64,000 nucleotides of DNA from Helianthus annuus (lineage: Eukaryota > Streptophyta > Magnoliopsida > Asterales > Asteraceae). Below, in pieces: positions 1 to 11,212 of this stretch. The stretch is from the NCBI RefSeq assembly GCF_002127325.2, contig NC_035441.2, forward strand, positions 151,258,624-151,322,623. The letters are read 5' to 3'. A program made the translations under genes and the position numbers. How positions within the stretch are numbered: the stretch's first letter is position 1; each line of letters begins with the position of its first letter. Under the pieces are notes generated by a model that saw nothing but the letters and a program-made list of their open reading frames with translations, had not been told where the DNA came from and searched no databases.

Positions 1-136
1 CCCTTTAATATATTCACAGTCACAACTCAATATATTGGACTTCATTTATTTGTTTCTTCAACTAATCCATTTGATCCAAAAATAAAAGAAAAAATAGAGA
101 GTATTTATGTTTATTTTTAATATGTTTTTTCTTTAA

Positions 137-642
137 GACTGTCTCCATTAATTTCCTATATATATTTTTTTATTCTTTGTCAATAAATAATTAAATACGG
201 TCTCAATTAAATTACTCTACTATCTTAAGGCACTCAATACATTTACAACACGGGACTTCATTTACTTATTGTTTTCAACTGATGCGTTATATTCCATTGA
301 TTCACATTTAAAAAGAAAAAAATTGGCTAGTTTGTGTAATATGTTTTTTTTTTTTAAATCTAGTTTATTTTTGTGTAATGGAATTTTTATGTTTTTAAAA
401 TCTACTTTACTTTTTAATACTTATTTACTTGTGTTAATTATTTAAATTTAAATACATTTTGATAATTTAAGTAATTAAGCTAAAAGAAATATACGTGATG
501 ACATGGAAAATATAAGGATATGTAAGGATGTTTGTATGGTTGAAGGTAAAATTGAGGTTTTTAAGGATTTATAAGGATATGACGTGGCAGCTGAGTAGGC
601 AGTTAAGGGCACTTAAGGGCGCCCTTAGCATTGGAGATAGTC
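137..642. mobile_element. MITE, probably Tourist/Harbinger-like
   Basis: The two ends read GACTGTCTCCATT at 137-149 and, in reverse complement, GACTATCTCCAAT at 630-642, and both are flanked by TAA, the usual target duplication of Harbinger/Tourist elements. The interior is AT-rich and non-coding. Bases 32-80 and 248-303 share a diverged repeat (GGACTTCATTTA). The element sits immediately upstream of the first visible exon of the SKU5-like gene, so it may lie inside an intron whose 5' exons are outside the window. The TIR similarity is short, so the class is tentative. Confidence 0.45.
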
Positions 643-673
643 TAACATTGCTATTTCTTGGAACTTTTTTCAG

Positions 674-2677
674 GTAAAACATACATGTTCAGAATATCGA
701 ATGTTGGATTGTCGACCTCATTCAACTTTAGGATTCAGGGACACAAAATGAAACTAGTTGAGGTTGAAGGGTCGAATGTGGTTCAAAACATATACGATTC
801 ACTCGATGTGCATGTTGGTCAATCGGCTTCTGTCCTGGTTTCATTGGATCAACCTGCAAAAGACTATTACATCGTTGCATCTACACGGTTTACAAGAAAA
901 ATCCTTACATCCGTCTCGGTATTACACTATACCAATTCGCATACACCAGCCTCCGGCCCACTCCCTGCTGGCCCAACCTACCATGTTCATTGGTCAATGC
1001 AACAAGCTAGAACATTAAGGTATAAGCATTCATGAGTTTGTCTTAGTTTGAACAAAAACTGCTTTTGAAAAAATTAAAATCGGTTCAGTTCGGTTTTATG
1101 TATTTATATGTATACTTATAGATATATAACATAAGATATATTTATTTAGTATTGTCATAACTAAATATAATCATTTCTATTATGCAATATAAATTTACTT
1201 TATTATATAAAACATATGACATTTGCATAGATAATAATAGGCTTGGTATAAGAAGCACGGGCTCGTTTATTAAACAAACTTATTTTCAACGAGGTCGTTT
1301 AGGCTCGGCTTGTTCTGAGCTTTTAATGAGCCTGTATGGTATAAGTGTATAACTCAAGAGTGGCTCAGGGTTACACCCTAACTTTGATCTAGGGGTGTAT
1401 ATGAAGAAGTTATGAACCTATCTAAGCCCAAGTTCAAATTGTGGCTTGCTTAGCCTTCAGAACATGGGCTTAAATCCAGCTCATAAATTTTAAATCTTTT
1501 GTTTGGTCCGTTGGGCCTGGGTTAGTAATGTTGGGTTGGACTCATGGCTTATGATCTAATTCTTTCTTATTCATGTTTTTAGATGGAACTTGACCTCTAA
1601 TGCAGCCAGGCCAAACCCACAAGGCTCATTCCATTATGGAACCATCAAACCAACAAGGACAATCGTGTTGACTAACTCGGCATACCTAATCAACGGGAAG
1701 AAACGGTATGCTGTTAATGGCGTTTCGTACATTAACGCGGACACCCCATTGAAGCTGGCTGATTACTTTAACATCCCTGGTGTTTATTCCACAAACGCCA
1801 TCCAAACCTTCCCAACCAACGGCGGCCCGCTTTTGGCCACATCAGTTATGCCAGCCTCACTTCATGACTTCCTCGAAATCGTTTTCCAGAACAACGAGAA
1901 CACCGTGCAGTCATGGCATCTCGACGGCTATGATTTCTGGCCCGTCGGGTAAGATTACATAAAATATATACCGTTAAGAGTGATCTAAGAGTTTCTAATT
2001 CCGGATCACATGCAAACTAATGTAGGTATGGATCCGGACGATGGTCTCAAGCAAGTAGAAAGAGCTACAATTTGGTTGATGCTCTTACAAGACACACCGT
2101 ACAGGTAAAACATCATTTGCTAGTTAAGAATAACACTACATGCCACAGGACTTTCTTGTTGGTAATCCTGTAGGACCTGTTGGTAATTCGTCGGTGAAGG
2201 TTCGTGGGAAACAATGCATGGGTTACGACTTTATCGACATAGTTTACCAACAGATCACCGACCATATACAATGGTAGATATTACCGACATATCACCGATT
2301 ATAGATACTAACTATAGCATCGCCACTAACGGATCTATTACTGACAGATTCCTGACTATTTACTTTCGTCGCTAGTTTCAAGCATTTTATCTAAAAGAAG
2401 TGTTTTATTGTAATTGTAATGTTTGCAATTATTACTTGTTTTATTGTAATTGTAATACTTGCAATTATTGCAGGTGTATCCAAACTCGTGGAGTGTGATT
2501 TACGTATCGTTGGACAACCAAGGTATGTGGAACCTAAGGTCCGCAATGTGGGAACGACAGTACCTCGGTCAACAATTCTACCTTAGAGTTTATAATCCCG
2601 TTAGAAGTCTTGCAAATGAATATGACATCCCTTCGAATGCTCTTCTTTGTGGTAGAGCCGCAGGACGACACTCTTAA
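674..2677 (+). CDS. SKU5-similar multicopper-oxidase-like protein, 3' exons only
   Basis: Four exons join in frame: 674-1019, 1583-1948, 2026-2104 and 2474-2677 (stop TAA at 2675). All visible introns are GT-AG. They encode about 331 residues covering the second and third cupredoxin domains. Recognisable stretches are GKTYMFRISNVG, GPLPAGPTYHVHWS, RWNLTSNAARPNPQGSFHYG, SWHLDGYDFWPVG, and the C-terminal VYPNSWSVIYVSLDN, GMWNLRSAMWERQYLGQQ and LCG. This is the SKU5/SKS (pollen Bp10/NTP303-type) branch. Family proteins run to about 540 residues, so the first cupredoxin domain is missing; an acceptor (TTTTTTCAG) at 673 shows an upstream exon is expected. SKS proteins typically lack a full set of copper-ligand histidines, and the HCH-type motif is not seen here. 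They are GPI-anchored or secreted wall proteins involved in directed growth. Whether the 5' half exists upstream cannot be told. Confidence 0.8.
2134..2375. mobile_element. Mini-CACTA remnant in SKU5-like intron (copy A)
   Basis: The intron between the third and fourth visible exons contains CACTACATGCCACAGGACTT, the same left end as the complete mini-CACTA in unit B, preceded by TAA. The interior carries repeated TCACCGA-type subterminal motifs. The right terminus seen in unit B (AGTAGTG then TAA) is missing here, so this copy has lost its 3' end. Confidence 0.5.
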
Positions 2678-3214
2678 ACTTTATTTTCATTGACTTCTTT
2701 GAAGGTCAACGTGAACGTCAACCGAAGCGGACCTTAAAAACTCTAGGCCTTGTTTAACTATATATTTGTATACCAAAGAATAGAACCTGTTTACCCAAGC
2801 ACAATAATTATTCTTTTATCATTTTGATTGTGTACGTTATATATTTTATGTGGAGACATAAGTTATTTGTATCGACAAGCTATGTAATGTTGAGGATAGG
2901 GTTAACAAGTCAAGCTCGATAAGAACTGAGGTGTTTAGTTATGTTTGAGGTCGAGTTGGAATATCTAAAAGCATAAGATTTCAATCTCGACCAAAAAGAT
3001 TGTAAAATTATGATTTTTTGGTTCGATATTGTTTCCCTTTAAAAAAAGTGAGGTAAAAACTCCACATAGACTAAGTTCGTTAAAATGAAATAGGAAACAA
3101 ATAGATTAGTCAAGTAAGTGATTCATAATATAAGAGTAAATTTTTTGAAGTTTTTGACTTTAATTGTTCAACACCACAAAATCTAAATCCTTAATGACCT
3201 AGTTTATTAAGTAC

Positions 3215-4374
3215 CTCGGCATACCTAATCAACGAAAAGAAACGATACACTGTTAATGCATTTCGTACAACGCATACACCACGTTGAAGCTGGTCGGTTA
3301 CTTTAACATCCACAGTGTTTATTCCTCAAACACCATCCAAGACTTCCTAAACAGAGGCGGCCCACTTTTGGCGAAATCCGTTGTGCCAACCGCACTTCAT
3401 GACTTCCTCGAAATTGTTTTCCAAAACAACGAGAACACTGTACACTCATCCGTCCTGGGTAAGTTTTTATATTTAGATACATGTTCGTGTCTACGTAAAA
3501 TATATATCGTTAAGAATGACCTAAGAGTTTCTAATTCCGCACGTGCAAACTAATGTATGTATGGATCCGGACAAATGTGTCAAACAAGTAGAAGCGCTAC
3601 AATTTGGTTAATGCTCTTACAAGACACACCGTACAGGTAAAACATCATTTGCTAGTTAAGAATAACACTACATGTCATAGGACTTTCTTGTTTGTAATCC
3701 CTCATTGGGTGTATGACATGTTGGTAATTCATCGGTGAAGGTACGTGGGGAAACCATGCATGGGTTAAGACTTCATCGACATAGTTTACCAACAAATCAC
3801 CGACCATATATAGCGGTAGATATTAGTGACAGATCTATCACCAACAGATTCCTGACGGTTTACTTTTGTCAGTAGTTTCAACAAATTTTAATAACCACCA
3901 TTGTTGATGGATCTCCCTTGAAAATCCTTCAATGTTTTTGGGCCTCAACACGTTTTACCTTTAGTCAGTGATCATTGACTTGTCCATGATCACCGACCGA
4001 AGGTGTCATTGGGGTGAAAGTTAGTTTTCTAGTAGTGTAAGCATTTTATCTAGGGCTGGCAATTGGGTACCTGGCAATTGGGTACCCAAGGTGTCATTGG
4101 GGTGAAAGTTAGTTTTCTAAAAGAAATGTTATGTTGTAATTGATATGTTTGCAAATATTGCAGGTGTATCCGAACTCATGGGGTGTGATTTACGTGTTGT
4201 TGGACAACCAAGGTATGTGGAACCTAAGGAGTAAGGTCTGCAGTGTGGGAACGACAGTACCTCAGTTAACAGTTCTACCTTGGAGTTTGTAATCCCGTTA
4301 AAAGTCTTGCAAATGAATATGACATCCCTTCGAATGCTCTTCTTTATTATAGAGCCGTAGGACGACACTCTTAA
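3215..4374 (+). pseudogene. SKU5-like pseudogene (truncated tandem copy)
   Basis: This is a degraded copy of the gene at 674-2677, beginning mid-exon. The exon-2 equivalent (3215-3460) keeps LVGYFNIHSVYSSNTI and LHDFLEIVFQNNENTV but has lost the segment matching SWHLDGYDFW. The next exon equivalent (about 3560-3637) has its acceptor changed from TGTAG to TGTAT. The last exon (about 4165-4374) carries frame-breaking insertions: an extra AGTAAG after GGAACCTAAGG and single-base changes further on. There is no promoter or start. It is non-functional as protein-coding sequence. Confidence 0.8.
3666..4037. mobile_element. Mini-CACTA (non-autonomous CACTA/CMC element)
   Basis: The left end CACTACATGTCATAGG (3666) and right end CTAGTAGTG (to 4037) share CACTA[CG]-type termini, and both are flanked by TAA (3663-3665 and 4038-4040), the 3-bp duplication usual for CACTA elements. 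Length is 372 bp and it is non-coding. CACCGAC/GTCGGTGA-like subterminal motifs are scattered inside. It lies in the intron of the pseudogene copy and was present before the tandem duplication, since unit A has a deleted version. Confidence 0.6.
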
Positions 4375-4774
4375 ACTTTATTTTCATTGACTTCTTTGAA
4401 GGTCAGCGTGAAGGTCAACTGAAGCGAACCTTAGACACTCTAGGCCTTGTTTAACTTTATATTCGTATACCAATTGGAACTTGTTTTCCCAAGAACAATA
4501 ATTATTATTTTATAATTTTGATTCTGCACCTTATATATTTATGTGGAGACATAAGTTATTTGCATCGATAAGTTATGCAATGTTGTGGATAGGGTTAACA
4601 AGTCAAGCTCGATAAGAGTTGAGGTGTTTGGTTATGTTTGAGGTCGATTTGGAATCTCTACAAGCTTAAGATTTCAATCTTGATCAAAAGATTGTAAAAT
4701 TTTGATTTTTTCAAGTCCAGTATTGCTTGCCTTTAAAAAAGTGAGTACAATAGTAAAAACTTTACATAGACTAA

Positions 4775-5101
4775 GGGGTTGTTTGGCAACTTTTGAATGA
4801 TTAACTGCTGAAACAGTAAGAGGTCTAAACTCTAAACCATGAAGTGCTAAACTACTAAGAGGTCTGAATCATTAAGAGCCAGTATAATGCTTAACTGTTC
4901 AGAAGCAAATGTATGACCAATTCAGATTAGAGGTCTTAACCATTCAGACTCATGATCAGTATAATGCTTAACCACTCAGAGGCAAATCTCTGAACCATTC
5001 AGACATCTGCTCGCGAAACAAACAGTCTGAACAATTAAGTACTGAACCAGTAAGAGGTGTGAACCATTAAGAGCCTTATTAAGAGCTAAACAAACAGCCT
5101 C
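4775..5101. mobile_element. Tourist-like MITE with paralogous empty site
   Basis: Terminal inverted repeats GGGGTTGTTTGGCAA and, from the right end, GAGGCTGTTTGTTTAGC, with TAA duplicated at 4772-4774 and 5102-5104. Length is 327 bp. The interior is built of short direct repeats (AACCATTAAGAG, CAGTAAGAGGT). Unit A of the tandem duplication has the uninterrupted site CATAGACTAAGTT at 3066-3078, which proves insertion after duplication and fixes both ends. Confidence 0.85.
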
Positions 5102-5996
5102 TAAGTTGGTTAACATGAAATAGGAAACAAATAGATTAGTCAAGTAAGTGATTATAGATTTATTTGAGTAAATTTTATGAAGTTTTTTACTTCAGTAGTT
5201 CAACACCACAAGATCAAAATCCTTAATGAACTAGTTTAGTTATCAAAATCCATATAAGCTTAGACTTTAAAAGTTTATTCAACCATTGATCTTCGATATC
5301 AGGTACAACATATATTAAAGGGAGAACGACAAAAATAATCTATTTGTAGTTGAATTAGAGTGAATCACGTTTTACAAGTTAAATAATTATTATTTTTAAA
5401 TGAGTAAACTGCAATTTTACTCCCTGAGGTTAGGGGTCATTGGCACCCTTACCCCCCCTAACGAAATAATTGCAATTTTACCCCCCCACTGTTTGCTGTT
5501 ATGTTGCAACCTTACCCCCCAGCCTCAAATTTGTTGACTAATCTGTTGACTATAACTTGAAATGACTATAATGTCCTTTCATATTACCCCCTGTGTTTTG
5601 TGCACTCTGTAATATTACCCCCTGCCACCACTGCCATCGCCATTCACCACCACAACCACCACGGCCACCTCCAGCCACCACCACAACTTAATATCCCTTT
5701 CATATATAACACCACCACTACTTCCGTCACCGGAAACCTGCAACTCCGGTCATCTTCTCCAACGACTGCCACCACTGCCACCTCCAGCCACCACCACAAC
5801 CACCACACTGTGTATTATAAATTTGCAGGTCATCACTCTAAACCCACATACATGCTCTGTTTTATTCCACCACCAAAAACCCTTAATTCAATCACAAATT
5901 TCTTCATAAACTCAAACCCATCATCACACTTGATGCATTTGGTCCCCTAAAACCCAACAACGAAGAAGAAGATAACCTCTGCATTTTCTTTTCCAG

Positions 5997-6475
5997 GGCA
6001 AGTGGATATGGCAAGATGGTTATCTGAACAAAGTGAATCTAAAATGCTATACGATCTATCTGCGGTTTTAATCCACAAGGGCTCTGCTGTTAACAGCGGC
6101 CATTATGTAGCTCATATTAAAGATCAAGATATAGGGTTATAGTGGGAATTTGATGATGAACTTGTTTCTGAATTGGGTCAACACCCTTTTGGTGGCGGTT
6201 CTTCTAATACGTCTACTAAACCTGTACAACCTGTGCCAGGTGGACAATCTAGTTCTGCAGAGCCCAATAGTGTTGTAAATGGAAACCATATGGGTGCTTC
6301 ATCTTCTGAAACTAATACACATGTGCGAACATTCTCTTCGACAGATGCATATATGTTGATGTATTCTCTTAGGAATCAAACCAATGGTGATCGAAAACCT
6401 CAAATGGTATCTGGTGAACAGAAACTAAACGATGATGCTTATCTTCCACCTCATCTTTTGAAGCAAGTTATTTAG
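5997..6475 (+). pseudogene. Captured ubiquitin-specific protease (UBP26-like) fragment
   Basis: Translating from an acceptor-like TTTTCCAG at 5996 gives [20 protein letters not shown], then [20 protein letters not shown], an in-frame TAG at 6140-6142, then WEFDDELVSELGQHPFGGG, and later FSSTDAYMLMYSLRN and YLPPHLL. This is the C-terminal part of a UCH/USP catalytic domain with the SGHYVAH histidine box, and it resembles plant UBP26 (histone H2B deubiquitinase). The TAG replaces the first Trp of the family's WWEFDD motif, a TGG to TAG change. The Cys box and most of the enzyme are absent. It lies wholly inside the Pack-MULE, so it is a transduplicated fragment. From 6173 an open frame of 100 codons remains but has no ATG at its start. 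Confidence 0.8.
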
Positions 6476-6960
6476 TTGAACAAAACGTATGTAGATTCTT
6501 GTCAACAATACAAAATCAAGAAAGATGCCAAATCTTAACTGATCAATCAAGATCCACCGGTGACGATGCGGTTATCAAAGAATCTCTGAAACATCATCTT
6601 CACGGCAAACATCATCATCAAATCTCTGGTCATCACCTCCGTTCACCGTCACCGTTCCATCACCACCACCGAACAACCACATTGATCTCCTGTCATCTTC
6701 ACCGTTCTCCGATCTCTTGTCTTCATCGTCATCGTTCTTAAGATTGTGGTGGCGGCTGTATTTTTAAAATTAGGGTTTTGGACTTATCAATAACAAAGAA
6801 GACGGACTGGTTGTGGCGGGGGTGGTGATGATGGCGACGGTAAGGGCTTTTTTCCTTTGAAGATGATGATGATAATGATAATTTGAAGATGACGATGATG
6901 GAGGTTCAGATCTAGATCTGTTATTTGAAGATGATGATGATGATGATAATTTGATTTTAT

Positions 6961-6996
6961 AAATAATAATAATAAAAATAATAATAATAATAAATA
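6961..6996. repeat. AAT-rich microsatellite
   Basis: Imperfect (AAT)n run with AAAT interruptions, inside the Pack-MULE near its right TIR. Confidence 0.8.
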
Positions 6997-7185
6997 TAGG
7001 GTAAGATTACTAAAATACCCTTACTTATAAGGGTCAAACTACCGTTGACTGACACCAGGGGGTAAGGTTGCGACATAACAGTGAACAGTGGGGGGTAAAA
7101 TTGCAATTATTTCCTTGGGGGGGGGATAAGGGTGCCAATCACCCTAAACCACAGGGGGTAAAATTGCAGTTTACTCTTTTTAAAT

Positions 7186-8263
7186 ATATAAGAACTTTGT
7201 TTTTACAATATGTTATACATACAATGTGCAACCTCACGAAATAAATTTATAAAAAAATATGTTGCTACAGAGTACGAGTTTAAAACAGAACCACGTAAGA
7301 CTGTTTAATACATTTGTACACAATGTTCTAAATGTGATAAATAAGATAGTTATATAACTGTTTGCTCCACTCTTTGTCCGTCAAATACTATCTACAAGTG
7401 CGCTATATGGTTCCCTGACAATTCTATACTTAAATTTAAGACTTTTACAGATACGGTCCTCTGGTTTGGCTAATGTCTCACATTTAAGTGCCAAGTTCTA
7501 AAAGTTGCAAGTTTGGGTTTTATGATTTCAATTTTGTAAGAAGTTTAGGGTCTAAGATTAATGTCCATTAACTTTTCTGTTAGATTTAGGTAAAATGACA
7601 GTTTTACCTTTTAGTATCAACTACGTTTTTTTTTTTCAGTCGCGCGTTGCGTCGAAACGGAGCAAATGATAATGTAAAACAAAAATTATTTGAAAATATA
7701 GCATGCTATTTAGAAAACCAAACCGTTAGAATCAGTTCAGTTTATCATTGTATCGTTTTGTGATAGCAAATAAATACTTTATTTTTGAATATAAATTTTG
7801 TTTTTTAATAAAACTTATACTAATCGAGGGTAAAAATTTAAGCTCAACTACGTACTTAAATTTTTAGAAAAAAAATTAACGAACATAAGTTATTAAAGTA
7901 ATATCAAATTAATTGATAAAGTAAAAATAGATTTAAAAAAAGAAGAAATATTATTAAAAACAAAATAAATGATAAAGGAAATATGGTTTTAGAAAAGGAA
8001 AAAAATAAAGATAAGTTAAAATAAAAAAGTAAATAGAAAAAAAAATATGTTAAAAGTTAAAAGTAAATATTAAAAACATATTAATATAATAAAATATTGA
8101 AAAAATATATATTATTTTAAATTTGAAATTACTATCCATGGTTCTTCAAAAACTATATACATAAAATATGGAATTTATATAATTAACCATATTTAAGTAG
8201 AGGTGCGATTTTTATAAATTTCTAAAAACAAGTAAAGAAAAAGGATACCCAAACCCACCCTTA
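7186..8263. other. AT-rich intergenic DNA, no gene
   Basis: No reading frame of note. At about 7636 the string CGCGCGTTGCGTCGAAACGG belongs to the same CG-containing repeat family as 9400-9620. The rest is poly-A/T-rich. Confidence 0.6.
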
Positions 8264-8271
8264 TACACATA

Positions 8272-8629
8272 GGGAGAGGATCATGAGAAAATGAAAAAAA
8301 CTACCAAAAAAAATACAAAAACACACAGTTTTTTAAACATTTTTTTGCCGTAAGTCTAGCATTTTTAAGATTAAACAAAATAGTATTACACATGCATAAC
8401 ATATGTTATGTTGCATATACAATTTTGCGCGAGGGGGGGAGGGGGGGGGGGAGGTTTTTTTGGGGTTAGGGGATTTAGGTTCTTTCGTAGTGTTACATAT
8501 GTGTAACTAATTTTTTTTTATTTTTTAATTTGTACTTTGAAAATATAGATATACAGCCAAAAAAATATTTAGTGTGTTTTTTAAGCGTTTTAAATTGTTT
8601 TTTTAGTTTTTTTCGTAATCCATCCCCTT
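8272..8629. mobile_element. TIR MITE (hAT- or MULE-like)
   Basis: The left end GGGAGAGGATCATGAGAAAA and the reverse complement of the right end AAGGGGATGGATTACGAAAA are similar over about 30 bp. TACACATA is repeated at 8264-8271 and 8630-8637 (8 bp; 9 bp with one mismatch). No coding capacity. A G-rich tract sits in the middle. Confidence 0.6.
8431..8475 (+). repeat. G-run tract, possible G-quadruplex
   Basis: Runs of 7, 11 and then 4 and 4 Gs (GAGGGGGGGAGG..., GGGGTTAGGGG) occur within 45 bases in an otherwise AT-rich MITE. Four G-tracts of three or more are present, so a quadruplex is possible. Homopolymer length may be affected by sequencing error. Confidence 0.55.
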
Positions 8630-9397
8630 TACACATAATACTACAGCCATCACCTTCAAGGCTTCACCAATAGGAATTAGGTCGTTACCATCTCCGTACC
8701 TCCAAATCGAATTTCCAGATTTCGCAAGTTATGTATTAGGTTATGGCGATTCAAAGGAATACGTGTATGTGTTACTGTGTTAGGCTAGTGATATTAAAAT
8801 AGAACCGTTACCTATAGTTGGGAGGATTAGAAGAGCTGATTGTACCGTGGTCGCTGTATGTATTCATAAAGTATGTATGAAAAAATGACAATAGTAATCT
8901 AGGGTAAAGATCAAGGGGTGTGATAAATATACCCAAGATAAAGATTAATCTACCCAAAAGTCAAATTTAGTAATCATTTAATAATGATTAACTACTTTAT
9001 TTATTATATCTAATCTAAATTCTAATAAAAGATTACAATTAATGCCACATGTCATTTTCTTCTTCAACCATAAAAGTTATTTATATTTATATTTATTTTT
9101 AATAATCAATATATTAATATTATATGATATCTCTAATCCTTATCTTTATCTTTAAATATAAATTATTACTATTATATGTAAAAAAATAGTTAAAATACTA
9201 CGTTTAATTACTAACTAGAATAACTAAAAAGATTAATAAAAAACCGTAAATATAAAAAGAGTTAAATTAAAACAGCAATTATAAAAAACATCTTAAAGAA
9301 TAACCGAAGAAAAAAATACATGACCCTAAAAAAGAAGCTACCCAAAGTAAAAAAACGAAAAGTAAAAAATATAAATAATAATTATTTATAATAACAA

Positions 9398-9432
9398 CTA
9401 GGATTACGACCCGCTGCAATGCGACGGGGATT
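9398..9432 (-). mobile_element. Helitron-like 3' terminus
   Basis: Read on the minus strand, the hairpin CCCGTCGCATTGCAGCGGG is followed 7-8 nt later by CTAG and then T, the layout of a Helitron 3' end (hairpin, then CTRR, insertion next to T). The 5' TC end was not located. Related CG-rich strings at 9530-9610, 9890 and 9985 may be other members of the same repeat family. Confidence 0.35.
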
Positions 9433-10880
9433 CTTTAGTTATAACTAAGTCGGTCTAGGACCCGCACATTATGTTAACCCTGTCAAACGGGGAATAAATA
9501 GACGATGTAAAACGTTCACCCACACACGCATGTTGCATCGTGTTAACTCGCGAAATTTAGAACGAAACGTAAAAACGTTAAGCCAAAGACACACGTTGCG
9601 ATGTGTTATGTCACAAAATTTAGAACCAAGCATAAATCGAAAAATTTGCGGAAAATGAAAACTATAAAGGAACAAAGTTGAAAGTAAAAAACTTATGAGA
9701 ATAAATTGCAAAAGATAAAAAGTTTTGGGTTAAAAGTAAAAAAACAAATAGTTTTGGGTTAAAAGTAATTTATGAAATACTTTTGGGTGAAAAGTAAAAA
9801 AAATCATTTTTTTTGGAAAACCCCTAAAGCCAACGTTACGACAACCATATGCATAACCAGTTTTTCTTTGAAAAACCCACAAAGTACACATCGCGTTGCA
9901 GCGGGGCGTAAAACGATGTCAAATAGTACTAATGTTACACAACCGTCATCGACCACCAACACTGACTCGACCTAGGATATGCGTGTTGCGAAACCTTTCA
10001 AACATGGAAAAATAGAGGCAAAAATGTTGAACCACACATGTACGTTACGTCGTATTAACTAATAAAAATTTAGAACTATACGTAAAACGGAAATTTGCGA
10101 AAGATTAAAAGTATAAGTGACAAAAGTTGTGAAGTTAAATTGCAAATAATGAAAAGTTTTGGGTTAAAATTAAAAAAAAAAACAAATTATATAGGGTTAA
10201 AATTGCAAAAGGTAAAAACCGTAAAAAGTAAAGTTTTTTTTTTTGAATAATGTGCAAAGCATAATGTACAACTTGATATGCACCAAAAATTTGCTTCTTT
10301 ATAAGGATATAATACCACTACTATTTATCCTTATCGATTTTGTAACTCTTCTCTCATTTTTCCGCCACAATCACACTGGAGCACAACCCTATACACGAAA
10401 CCACAAGGTCTTTTATTCGGCATTCTTTTGATGACGGCAACACCGAGTGAGTATGCCAACTTTTGTACCCAGTTCATCAATTCTTCACAAGACCCGAATA
10501 CCTATAAACGAAATTTGAAAGAACATAACCAATATATAAACAAATCAATAAACAAATTATATATAATAAATTAAAACGATCAAATGCAACAAATTATATA
10601 TAATAAACAAATCACAAGAGTATGCCAACTTTATATGATAAATTGTTGTCTTTTAATATTTTACACATTTCAGACGACTTTTTATTCAACTTGATTGGTT
10701 TAAAAGTTGAATAACTTATTCAAAACATTTGTCAAGTCTGTGTGTTACAACAAAGATTAAGAAAACTCATTACATAAAAGTTTGATTGTATAAAAAATAT
10801 TTTATGTTCACTTAAAAAATAATATAAAAGATAAAAACTAATGATTGTAATTAATAATTAAAAAATAAAATAAAAATATT

Positions 10881-10925
10881 AGGTAATTAATGCTTTAGGT
10901 AATTAATGCTTTAGGTAATTAATGA
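10881..10925 (+). repeat. 16-bp tandem repeat, about 2.8 copies
   Basis: AGGTAATTAATGCTTT is repeated at 10881, 10897 and 10913 (the last partial), just inside the right end of the MULE. Confidence 0.85.
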
Positions 10926-11212
10926 CAACTTTTTTCTCTCTCATGCACACCTTTCTCTCTCCAGATTGACTTTTGGGTATATTTAACAACACCCAAAGAT
11001 CAAATAGGAAGTTAATTTTGGCTAGAAAGGATAGGAAGCCATAGGATTATGACATATGGCAAATTTTAAAATAAAGAGAAAGGGTATTTTAGTCAATCTC
11101 ATCATTTCTTCTTCCTTCTTCTCCCCAGTTACTTCAAAACCCATCATTTTCAAACCCCACCATCTCCAACCTTTTCTTCACTACATTATAGTGTGGTTTT
11201 CGTCATCAATCA

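Larger units (their letters stand above)
1676..5245 (+). repeat. Tandem duplication of the SKU5-like gene 3' half plus 3' flank
   Basis: Unit A (1676-3213) runs from the middle of the second visible exon to about 0.54 kb past the stop codon. Unit B starts at about 3214 with the same CTCGGCATACCTAATCAACG and follows A to about 5245, including the 3' flank (AGGAAACAAATAGATTAGTC occurs in both). Unit B is longer because it gained a MITE (4775-5101) and retains a fuller mini-CACTA in the intron. The junction near 3213/3214 is abrupt, as expected for unequal exchange or replication slippage. Confidence 0.85.
5402..7176. mobile_element. Pack-MULE (Mutator-like element carrying gene fragment)
   Basis: About 120-bp terminal inverted repeats begin GAGTAAACTGCAATTTTAC at 5402 and, in reverse complement, at 7176. 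The perfect 9-bp direct repeat TTTTTAAAT flanks the element (5393-5401 and 7177-7185), the hallmark of Mutator-like transposition. No transposase is present. Between the TIRs lie low-complexity CCACCA-rich DNA (about 5620-5800), a host-gene fragment (5997-6475), TCATCACC/GATGATGAT-rich DNA and a short AAT microsatellite. The structure matches plant Pack-MULEs that pick up host exons. Confidence 0.85.
8915..10994. mobile_element. Mutator-like non-autonomous element, 2.08 kb
   Basis: Ends GGGGTGTGATAAATATACCC at 8915 and, in reverse complement, GGGTGTTGTTAAATATACCC at 10994 form TIRs. The perfect 9-bp repeat AAAGATCAA flanks it (8906-8914 and 10995-11003). The second, subterminal block ACCCAAAAGTCAA occurs in inverted orientation at both ends. 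No transposase is visible. The interior is AT-rich with several CGTTGCG-containing repeats and a Helitron-like terminus. Confidence 0.75.

Noticed and set aside
5600..5950. His/Pro/Thr-rich open frame
   Set aside because: Produced by CCACCA/CACCACAAC low-complexity DNA inside the Pack-MULE; no start ATG at the frame beginning and no conserved domain.
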